Below, piece by piece: positions 6,124 through 10,523 of a stretch of DNA of 10,523 nucleotides. The DNA is from Oscillospiraceae bacterium (GTDB taxonomy: Bacteria > Bacillota > Clostridia > Oscillospirales > Oscillospiraceae). Position 1 is the first letter of the stretch; the number at the start of each line of letters is the position of its first letter. The stretch covers positions 1-10,523 of the forward strand of contig CADCLH010000062.1 in assembly GCA_902802215.1 (NCBI GenBank), in the 5' to 3' direction. The translations under genes were made by a program, and so were the position numbers. Below the pieces are notes generated by a model. That model searched no databases, was not told the DNA's origin, and worked only from the letters and a program-made list of their open reading frames with translations.

Positions 6124-7773
6124 ATGAGCCAGGGACAAAAAAAGAAACAGCCCGCGAGGGTTGATCCAGCGAAGGTTTCCGCCACACTTAATAATTTTTT
6201 GGTTATCAGACTTGTCGTAGCTTCCGTTATCTTTGCCGTTGCATTGATCCTGACCATTCCGGAATTTCTCAGGATTTTGCTGCTGGTGCTTTCCGCCGGG
6301 ATCGCGGGTTATGATATCATTCTCAACGCCGTTGACGCGGTACTCAACGGCGACTATGTCGCCGCGCCCGTTCTGCTGCTCCTGATTTCCATCCTTGCGT
6401 TCTTTGTGGGCTTTGCCACCGAAGGCGCCGCGCTGATCCTTCTGTACCAGATCGGTCTGCTCCTGCTGAATTTCACCAAGGAGCATACGAAGAGAGCGGC
6501 GCTGGACCTGGTTTCGGACCGGGAAGAGGATGTCATCGCTCACATGCGTGAGCTGGCGAACGATGAGGAGAGCTGCTCCATGGCGATTGAAACCGTCATG
6601 AGCAGCAGCGCCGGAATGATCCTGCGCATTGCGATGCTGCTTGCGGTCGTGTATGCGATTGCGCTTCCGCTGTTTACGAGTTTCGGCTTTCTGATCTCCA
6701 TCCACAGGGCGCTGATTATCCTGCTGATCGCGACCCCCATGTCGGTCGTGGCGTCCATTCCCGTCGCGGGTCTGGTCGGTCTGTGCTGCAGCGCCGGACG
6801 CGGCCTGGTTTTCAACAACGCATACAGTATGGAGGCCATGGCGGACGCATCCGTCGCGGTCATCGACAAGAGCGGCGTCTTTACCGACGAGTGCCCCCGT
6901 GTGATTTCCATGTACTCTGAGGTGCTCGATCAGGACACCTTCCTGAACTTTGTGGCGCATGCGGTCTATTACTCCGAGCAGCCTGTCGCGAACGCGATCT
7001 CCGCTGTTTATGACCGTGATTATCGCCTGGACGTAATCAAGGATTTCCGCGAGATCCCCGGATACGGCGTTGAGCTCTCCATCGACGGGATTCCCGTGAC
7101 CTTTGCCACGGCAGACTATCTGCGGGGCAGGGGAATGGAGCTTCAGGCGTCTGAGGACGCCGCAGGGCAGACCTTCTATATGGTCGTCGCCGGCAGAAAG
7201 ATGGGCAAAGTCGTCATCAGCTCCGACGTCAATCCGAATTTGGAAAACCTTGTCCCTGAGCTGAAATCCGCCGGGATCGGGCGCTGCATTCTCCTGTGTG
7301 AGGACGGGAAGGAAGCAGGGCAGGCTTTTGCGGAGGCCATGAATTTCTCGGAGATGTACGCCCAGTGCACGCCGAAGAAGAAGCTCGAGATCGTCGACGA
7401 AACCACGCGCAAGTCGAGGGGCGCCGTCATATTCCTGTATTCCAACGGCATGGAGCAGCACAGCTCCGCCGCTGTGGATATCCGGGTATCCAAGCGCGCC
7501 AAGTATGCCGATGCGATCGTTTCCGCGAATGAGCTTGACAGTCTGCCTGTCGTGAAGCAGATTTCCAAACGGGTTCGCGAGATCTGCATCGAGAACGCGC
7601 TGTTCGCGTTTATCGTGAAGTGCATTCTGATCTTCCTGAGCATCATCGGTTACTGCAATCTCTGGCTGGCCGTTGTGCTGGACTTCGCGACCGCCATTGC
7701 GACGGTGCTCAATACGGTGCGCATCACAGGACCCTCGCTTCACGCCAATCTCAGGTATAAGCTTGGAAAGTAA
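6124..7773 (+). CDS. degenerate P1B-type metal ATPase (pseudo-transporter)
   Basis: A 549-residue membrane protein built like a CadA/ZntA heavy-metal ATPase but missing key parts. Membrane segments lie at about 25-45, 48-70, 80-98, 101-117, 166-186 and 190-222, with a terminal pair at about 491-508 and 511-533. TPM at 204-206 replaces the CPC metal motif. Between residues 117 and 165 the whole actuator domain, with its TGE loop, is absent. The phosphorylation site is kept as DKSG (248-251). The N-domain motif SEHP reads SEQP (284-287). The TGDN position reads CEDG (392-395) and the PxxK motif survives (Pro417, Lys420). The Mg-binding GDGIND reads SNGMEQ (440-445), replacing both Asp by amides. 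There is no N-terminal metal-binding domain. Active ion pumping seems impossible; a sensor, chaperone or regulatory role is inference. GGGAGGTGG (6111-6119) precedes ATG 6124. Confidence 0.82.
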   Translation: MSQGQKKKQPARVDPAKVSATLNNFLVIRLVVASVIFAVALILTIPEFLRILLLVLSAGIAGYDIILNAVDAVLNGDYVAAPVLLLLISILAFFVGFATEGAALILLYQIGLLLLNFTKEHTKRAALDLVSDREEDVIAHMRELANDEESCSMAIETVMSSSAGMILRIAMLLAVVYAIALPLFTSFGFLISIHRALIILLIATPMSVVASIPVAGLVGLCCSAGRGLVFNNAYSMEAMADASVAVIDKSGVFTDECPRVISMYSEVLDQDTFLNFVAHAVYYSEQPVANAISAVYDRDYRLDVIKDFREIPGYGVELSIDGIPVTFATADYLRGRGMELQASEDAAGQTFYMVVAGRKMGKVVISSDVNPNLENLVPELKSAGIGRCILLCEDGKEAGQAFAEAMNFSEMYAQCTPKKKLEIVDETTRKSRGAVIFLYSNGMEQHSSAAVDIRVSKRAKYADAIVSANELDSLPVVKQISKRVREICIENALFAFIVKCILIFLSIIGYCNLWLAVVLDFATAIATVLNTVRITGPSLHANLRYKLGK

Positions 7774-7793
7774 ATCAAATACCGGCAAAAGGG

Positions 7794-7823
7794 GACGGCT
7801 GCTCAAATGCAGCCGTCTTTTTT
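7794..7823 (+). terminator. intrinsic terminator of the fba operon
   Basis: GACGGCTGC (7794-7802), loop TCAAAT, GCAGCCGTC (7809-7817) and six Ts (7818-7823) form a textbook terminator 20 bases after the membrane gene. Confidence 0.93.
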
Positions 7824-7824
7824 C

Positions 7825-7853
7825 TTGACAAGCGAGACAGAAGCGTGTATAGT
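7825..7853 (+). promoter_or_regulatory. orphan sigma-A promoter facing the integrated element
   Basis: TTGACA (7825-7830), 17-base spacer and TATAGT (7848-7853) form a near-perfect promoter directly behind the terminator. Transcription would start near 7860. No plus-strand gene follows; the next genes are all on the opposite strand. It probably belonged to a host gene now separated from it by the insertion. Confidence 0.75.
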
Positions 7854-7866
7854 ATGGTCAGGCTAT

Positions 7867-7900
7867 CGAATCACGTATAATATAAATTAAACGAGATTCG
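7867..7900. other. dif-like recombination core, probable attachment site
   Basis: CGAATCACGT (7867-7876) and ACGAGATTCG (7891-7900) are inverted repeats matching at nine of ten positions around an AT-rich centre. Read as a Xer site, there are an 11-base left arm (7870-7880), a six-base spacer TATAAA (7881-7886) and an 11-base right arm (7887-7897). The inner 14 bases TATAATATAAATTA differ from the Firmicutes dif centre as I remember it at about one position, while the outer right arm differs strongly. It lies between host expression signals and the recombinase gene, as expected for a junction. Confidence 0.55.
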
Positions 7901-7919
7901 CCGGGTTGGTTTGGCGTTG

Positions 7920-7968
7920 CAGCGCTGTCACCGCTGGACATGATACCAGATTGTCCACAGCGCTGTCA
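7920..7968. repeat. paired repeats beside the core site
   Basis: CAGCGCTGTCA occurs at 7920-7930 and again at 7958-7968, each containing the palindrome CAGCGCTG. Between them TGGACA (7935-7940) and TGTCCA (7952-7957) are inverted. The block sits between the core and the recombinase stop codon, where accessory or arm-type protein sites would be found. It could also fold in the recombinase mRNA tail. Confidence 0.5.
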
Positions 7969-7972
7969 AGCG

Positions 7973-8485
7973 TCAGCGACGCCGCTTCCATTGAACCCGG
8001 CGTTCTTCGGCGGTCTGTGCGAGCATGTCGGCCATTGCATAAATCACCGTCACAGTCGCGTTGTCATGGTTGAGCGCTCGGCGCACTCTCTCGATATCTC
8101 CATACTGGTGCATCAGGTGCACGGCGTAGGTTTTCCGGGCCGAGTGTGTGCCGAGGTTGACCGGCAGCCGAAGCGCGCGCTGCACCCGTTTCAGATCGCG
8201 CCAAACCGCTTGCCGGCTGCGGTGTCGCTTCGGATCGTTCGGACTTGGGAACGCCCACGGGCTGCCCTCGCTGTGGCGCTCGATCTCAGCGCGCAGGCCG
8301 TCAGGCAGGCCGCATTTCATGGGCTTCCCGGTCTTGCTCTCGTATACCGTGAATTGCCGTGCCAGCTTATCACGCGGCAGAGCCAGCACATCGGACACCC
8401 GTAAACCCGTCCGCAGCATGACCTGTATCACGCGGCGGTTGTCCGGCGTCAGCGCCGCAAGGATCAGCGGAAGCTGCTGCTCCAT
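7973..8485 (-). CDS. tyrosine recombinase/integrase, catalytic domain only
   Basis: A 170-residue site-specific recombinase that would insert and excise the element through a 3'-phosphotyrosine intermediate. Counting from ATG 8485, all catalytic residues are present: Arg29 in TGLRVSD, Lys51 in VYESKTGK, His114 and Arg117 in THSARKTY, His140 in ALNHDNATV, and the nucleophile Tyr149. It lacks the N-terminal core-binding domain of phage integrases and full-size Xer proteins, as compact FimB-like recombinases do. ATG 8485 has no good ribosome binding site. The strong GGGAGGA (8513-8519) lies 27 bases upstream of it, but only six bases before an in-frame ATA (8504-8506), which would add seven residues (xARTDSI). 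The true N-terminus is therefore uncertain. It is the last gene of the minus-strand set and lies beside the dif-like core. Confidence 0.88.
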   Translation of the reverse strand: MEQQLPLILAALTPDNRRVIQVMLRTGLRVSDVLALPRDKLARQFTVYESKTGKPMKCGLPDGLRAEIERHSEGSPWAFPSPNDPKRHRSRQAVWRDLKRVQRALRLPVNLGTHSARKTYAVHLMHQYGDIERVRRALNHDNATVTVIYAMADMLAQTAEERRVQWKRRR

Positions 8486-8527
8486 GATGCTGTCAGTTCT
8501 TGCTATGGCTTTCTTCCTCCCTTCGGA

Positions 8528-8592
8528 CGCTGCCGCTCTCCGGCCCGGCTTGGGCTTCGCCGGGGCTCGCCCAGGCGGGCCGCGCGGCAGCG
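8528..8592. repeat. 65-base stem-loop before the integrase gene
   Basis: CGCTGCCGC (8528-8536) pairs with GCGGCAGCG (8584-8592). Inside, CGGCCCG (8541-8547) pairs with CGGGCCG (8576-8582), and CTTGGGC (8549-8555) with GCCCAGG (8569-8575, one wobble). The loop has 13 bases. In the minus-strand mRNA it ends nine bases before the integrase ribosome binding site. The 150 bases between the 68-residue gene and the integrase hold nothing else I can support. It may be a translation control element or a structure used as single-stranded DNA. Confidence 0.6.
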
Positions 8593-8635
8593 CTTCACAA
8601 TCCCCAAAGTGTCAAATACATTCCGTTATCGCCGA

Positions 8636-8842
8636 TTACCAGCTGTATTCGTCGGCGTCTCCCTCGAAGATCACGCGGAGAGGCCGAGGGCGGGCCGGGC
8701 TGTCGCCCGTGCCCTGCCCTCTGCCCTCCAGCGTATACAGCGCGTCGCAGAGGTTCTTGACCTCTGCGCCGCTGCTGTCGCTCTGGATCGCTGCGGCGAT
8801 CCTCTCGCGCAGCATCCGGCGCAGCGTGGGCTTACTTGGCAT
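8636..8842 (-). CDS. 68-residue protein of unknown function
   Basis: I do not recognise this small protein. The first half is basic and helical (MPSKPTLRRMLRERIAAAIQ), followed by EVKNLCDALYTLEGRGQG. The end is acidic and aromatic (VIFEGDADEYSW). It has no membrane segment or signal peptide. ATG 8842 lies within the end of the upstream gene (stop 8832-8834), an 11-base overlap that suggests translational coupling. GGAG sits about ten bases before the start. Its place between the replication genes and the integrase in a compact minus-strand set makes it probably real. A role in copy control or as a partner of the neighbouring proteins is guesswork. Confidence 0.6.
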   Translation of the reverse strand: MPSKPTLRRMLRERIAAAIQSDSSGAEVKNLCDALYTLEGRGQGTGDSPARPRPLRVIFEGDADEYSW

Positions 8843-9245
8843 GGCCTAGAAGCTCCGCAATTGTGGTAGCAATCTCCACCTGCTCCCCGCTCAGTTCCAG
8901 CCCGACGCCTGCCGCCGCGCCGACCTCGGCGATTATCTCGGGGCAAGTCCTCGTGTGGTCCTCGGTGATGTAGCCGCACGGCACCCCGAGGGCGCGCAGC
9001 GTCTCGGCGTCGGCTTCCAGCAAGGGCCGGATTGCCCGCTTCATCCGGGACCAAAACACTTTCGGCGAGAGCTTGCGTTCTCGCATGGCCATCACGGCCA
9101 AGTCGGAGACGGTCACGGAGTATTGCGGGAATCGGGACATAAGGCCGTACAGATCGCAGAGCAGGATAAAGTCCGCAACTGCGGGTTTGCGCGTGTCGAT
9201 CTCAAAGAGCTGCACCAGTTCGGCAGCGTCTCGGAAGTATTGCAT
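8832..9245 (-). CDS. 137-residue putative helix-turn-helix protein of the element
   Basis: The function is not certain. ATG 9245 is chosen over ATG 9251 because GGAGG lies seven bases before the former and only one base before the latter. It is translationally coupled to the initiator gene, whose stop codon is at 9248-9250. The middle of the protein (SVTVSDLAVMAMRE, then LSPKVFWSRMKRAIRPLLE) faintly resembles the C-terminal DNA-binding domain of Spo0A, where a TxSRVERAIRHAIE segment forms the end of the recognition unit. The remainder is an acidic helical tail. It has no membrane segments. A small regulator or replication accessory protein would fit a place right after rep. The family assignment is weak and rests on a few residues. 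Confidence 0.65.
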   Translation of the reverse strand: MQYFRDAAELVQLFEIDTRKPAVADFILLCDLYGLMSRFPQYSVTVSDLAVMAMRERKLSPKVFWSRMKRAIRPLLEADAETLRALGVPCGYITEDHTRTCPEIIAEVGAAAGVGLELSGEQVEIATTIAELLGHAK

Positions 9246-9247
9246 TT

Positions 9248-10066
9248 TCATTCCTCCATGTCAATGTTGATGCATCGAGCGCCAAGGCGGTCGATGCGGT
9301 ATTCATGGCCTGCGCACTCCGCGCGCATGGCCTCGAAGTCGGTGTCGCTGTATGCGGCCTCTGGCCTTCTCAGGCTGCCGCCTGAGAAGTACCATCGACC
9401 GCCGATTTTCTCGGAGTCCTTGCCGATGTACTTACAGACATAGGCGACCGCCTTACGATAGTCCCCTTGCAGCTCTAGGGCGGTCGTGAAGCCGTACTTC
9501 CACCCGGGGAGATTATACACCACCTGTCCGCCCTCGGCAAGCCAGCGGGCGCGCTCGCGCGCGCTGCGGGGGCGCTGCGGCTTGCCCCCGCCTGCGCGCT
9601 TGATCGTGCCGCTGTCCACTCGGGGCAGAACGTCATTCACAAGGCCGTGGAAATGAAGCGCTCCGTCCTTGTGCCGTTCCGGCACAAGGACATACACGAG
9701 GCCGCGCCGCTGCACCTGATGGCTTAGCCATCGGCGCAGCTCTCGGCCCGTTATCGCTTCGTCACGGCGGTCGATCTTGGAGGCGTCGAGGGTGAGCGTC
9801 ACGAAAAGGCGGAAGTCATTGGAGCGTCCGAGGTCGGCGACCGCTGCGCGCGCCCTGCGTCGGGCGCGCTCGCGGTCCTCATCTTCCCCGTTCCTGTCCG
9901 GATTTTGGGACAGGGTTCTATGCTCCTTCTCCCACTTGTCCGCGATCTCCCAGCCGGGTTCCCGGAATATAGGACGGTCTGAGACCGTCACGACCTGGGA
10001 CCCGTCCGGGTAGGTCTTGACCCGGGTGTTGTGCTGTATCTCGGCTATGGTGGTCTTGTCCTGCAT
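9248..10066 (-). CDS. rep: HUH-family rolling-circle replication initiator
   Basis: A 272-residue nicking endonuclease of rolling-circle replication. It carries the three usual motifs in order: motif 1 FVTLTLD (88-94); motif 2 LHFHGLVND (137-145), whose His138 and His140 are the metal-binding HUH pair; and motif 3 AVAYVCKYIGKD (206-217), with candidate catalytic Tyr209 and Lys212. Single-stranded phage G2P-like and microvirus-like initiators share this arrangement. No helicase domain follows. The N-terminal 80 residues are charged (RERARRRARAAV at 65-76). ATG 10066 is the only possible start, because a TAG lies two codons upstream. A nick-site match and hairpin lie 77 to 113 bases upstream on the same strand, as expected if Rep acts on its own leader. 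The 137-residue gene follows immediately. Confidence 0.9.
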   Translation of the reverse strand: MQDKTTIAEIQHNTRVKTYPDGSQVVTVSDRPIFREPGWEIADKWEKEHRTLSQNPDRNGEDEDRERARRRARAAVADLGRSNDFRLFVTLTLDASKIDRRDEAITGRELRRWLSHQVQRRGLVYVLVPERHKDGALHFHGLVNDVLPRVDSGTIKRAGGGKPQRPRSARERARWLAEGGQVVYNLPGWKYGFTTALELQGDYRKAVAYVCKYIGKDSEKIGGRWYFSGGSLRRPEAAYSDTDFEAMRAECAGHEYRIDRLGARCINIDMEE

Positions 10067-10142
10067 ACACTATCACCGTTCCTGTGTCGGACAGCCTGAC
10101 CGCCGCCTCTCTCCCGGCGTTCGGCGGCGTCATACTGTCCGT

Positions 10143-10179
10143 ATATCAAGTAGAGCCCCCGGCCTATGGCCGAGGGCTC
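10143..10179 (-). other. dso: double-strand origin: nick site with adjoining hairpin
   Basis: On the minus strand a hairpin, GAGCCCTCGGCC-ATA-GGCCGGGGGCTC (10179 down to 10153; eleven pairs and one mismatch), is followed one base later by ACTTGATAT (10151 down to 10143). Those nine bases equal the phiX174 gpA cleavage region (CAACTTG^ATATTAA) and contain the pC194-type CTTG^ATA. The nick would fall between 10147 and 10146. It lies 77 bases upstream of rep on the same strand. The match and placement are seen directly; nicking is inferred from these families. Confidence 0.75.
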
Positions 10180-10224
10180 GGGCCGCCCTTTGATCGCTGC
10201 GCGATCAGTGAGGGCGGCGGCCCT
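10180..10224. repeat. second origin-region hairpin
   Basis: TGATCGC (10191-10197), loop TGC, GCGATCA (10201-10207) form the tip. CCCT (10186-10189) pairs with AGGG (10211-10214), and GGGCCG (10180-10185) with CGGCCC (10218-10223), with bases 10215-10217 bulged. It touches the nick-site hairpin, so the two could form one structured origin. Confidence 0.6.
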
Positions 10225-10249
10225 CAAAGGGTGGTGACAGCTATGTGAT

Positions 10250-10275
10250 CTTTCCCCGCTGCAACTCGGGGAAAG
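10250..10275. repeat. nine-pair stem-loop in the origin region
   Basis: CTTTCCCCG (10250-10258), an eight-base loop and CGGGGAAAG (10267-10275) are perfectly complementary. No T run follows on either strand, so it is unlikely to be a terminator. It may belong to a single-strand origin or protein-binding structure. Confidence 0.55.
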
Positions 10276-10296
10276 ACTCTGATAAAAATAAGATGT

Positions 10297-10420
10297 GCTC
10301 GCTTGTGCTCGCACTTTATTCAGATTGCTCGCGCCGCTCGCGCGCCTTTGGCCGCGCGCGCTCTCGGCGCTCGCTCGCATCACCGTCCGCAGCGCTCGCG
10401 CGCCAAAGGGCGCGCGCTCG
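10297..10420. repeat. GCTCGC-rich block with twin CG hairpins
   Basis: GCTCGC recurs many times here, including a tandem pair TGTGCTCGC/TTGTGCTCGC at about 10294-10312. Two hairpins of one design, CGCGCGCC-TTT-GGCCGCGCG (10339-10358) and CGCGCGCC-AAA-GGGCGCGCG (10397-10416), are near inverted copies of each other. I find no credible gene between 10067 and 10452. Open frames there look like random products of GC-rich DNA. Confidence 0.5.
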
Positions 10421-10452
10421 CGCTGCTGCCTTTGGTGCAGGCCGTGACGCAC

Positions 10453-10523
10453 TCAGGCGGCCCGGCTCGGGGCCCGCTCCGTCCGGCGCGTCTCGGCCTC
10501 GGCGCGCTGCCTCGGCTCGCCTG
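10453..10523 (-). CDS. C-terminal end of an unidentified gene (partial)
   Basis: On the minus strand a frame enters from beyond the window and stops at TGA 10453-10455. Its 22 visible residues are highly charged and Arg/Ala/Glu-rich (RQRAEAETRRTERAPSRAA), and every codon ends in G or C, as in the surrounding genes. A second frame also stays open through here down to 10316 but has many codons ending in A. The first is the better candidate. Too little is present to name a product. A basic, charged tail would suit a nucleic-acid-binding or virion protein, but that is a guess. Confidence 0.35.
   Translation of the reverse strand, partial: GEPRQRAEAETRRTERAPSRAA

Larger units (their letters stand above)
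7867..10523. mobile_element. integrated rolling-circle element (right end outside window)
   Basis: This unit comprises a dif-like core, a tyrosine recombinase, two small proteins, an HUH replication initiator and a nick-site/hairpin origin. All the genes are on the minus strand, while the preceding host block ends with plus-strand genes and a terminator. The left boundary is placed at the symmetric core 7867-7900, because host signals lie before it and the recombinase gene begins to be encoded 72 bases after it. No second copy of the core is visible inside the window, so the other end must be past 10523. It may be a prophage of a single-stranded DNA virus or an integrative rolling-circle plasmid. 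No capsid, Zot-like ATPase or relaxase is seen in the part available. Confidence 0.75.

Noticed and set aside
4967..6187. Upstream extension of the pfp frame over fba, giving an 820-residue protein
   Set aside because: It lies antisense to a complete aldolase gene, pfp has a good start and ribosome binding site at 4966, and the extra part resembles no protein.
6055..7806. Long minus-strand frame (583 codons) opposite the membrane protein
   Set aside because: It is an antisense shadow of strongly biased codons; the plus-strand protein has recognisable P-type ATPase segments and signals.
7876..7881. TATAAT inside the dif-like core as a second promoter -10 box
   Set aside because: No acceptable -35 lies 16-18 bases upstream and no plus-strand gene follows; the symmetry around it fits a recombination core better.
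7850..7972. A tRNA gene as the integration target
   Set aside because: I found no cloverleaf or conserved T-loop sequence on either strand at the junction.
7940..8849. Plus-strand frames over the integrase and small genes
   Set aside because: They oppose genes with complete catalytic motifs or coupled starts; their products are Arg/Ser/Pro-rich shadows.
9918..10133. Minus-strand frame of 71 codons overlapping the start of rep
   Set aside because: It overlaps rep by 149 bases in another frame and has no recognisable motif or clear ribosome binding site.
10290..10430. CRISPR-like array
   Set aside because: The repeats are six to ten bases, irregularly spaced and lack unique spacers; no cas gene is present.
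10045..10452. Minus-strand frame of 135 codons across the origin region
   Set aside because: It starts with GTG, passes through all the hairpins and the nick site, overlaps rep, and its product is Arg/Ser-rich without any family pattern.

Overview
The window looks like the chromosome of a GC-rich low-branching Firmicute, most likely a gut clostridium of the Oscillospiraceae type. Three things support this: a complete T-box tRNA-sensing leader, a PPi-type phosphofructokinase beside a class II aldolase, and Shine-Dalgarno sequences and sigma-A promoters of Firmicutes type. No species can be named from the sequence alone.

Housekeeping half (1-7823). The window opens inside recN, whose last third is split by a frameshifting deletion near 608-612. 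A consensus promoter overlapping the recN stop drives a tyrosine-specific T-box leader (about 986-1245), then a small cysteine-rich C_GCAxxG_C_C protein (1265-1657) and tyrS (1683-2903), ending at a bidirectional terminator. On the minus strand follow a 226-residue protein with a C39/papain-like pattern (2943-3623) and a diphosphate-type 6-phosphofructokinase (3725-4966), each with its own expression signals. An AT-rich divergent promoter region (4967-5116) with perfect dyads separates pfp from fba (5117-6085). Fba is followed, probably in the same transcript, by a 549-residue membrane protein (6124-7773). That protein is recognisably a P1B metal-ATPase, but it has lost the actuator domain, the CPC metal motif and the acidic residues of the GDGxND motif. 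A terminator closes this block at 7794-7823.

Mobile half (about 7867-10523). Just past an orphan consensus promoter (7825-7853) is a dyad-symmetric, dif-like core (7867-7900). It is followed by a minus-strand set of genes: a catalytic-domain-only tyrosine recombinase (7973-8485), a 68-residue and a 137-residue protein of unknown function, and an HUH rolling-circle replication initiator (9248-10066). Upstream of the initiator is a 386-base stretch with no credible gene. It holds a strong hairpin abutting the sequence ACTTGATAT on the minus strand, which matches the phiX174/pC194-type nick site, and several further GC-rich hairpins. I read this as an integrated rolling-circle element, either a single-stranded DNA prophage or an integrative plasmid. 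One end is near 7867-7900 and the other lies outside the window. The end of one more gene (10453-10523) is probably present. No capsid, Zot, relaxase or resistance gene is visible, so the class of the element stays open.
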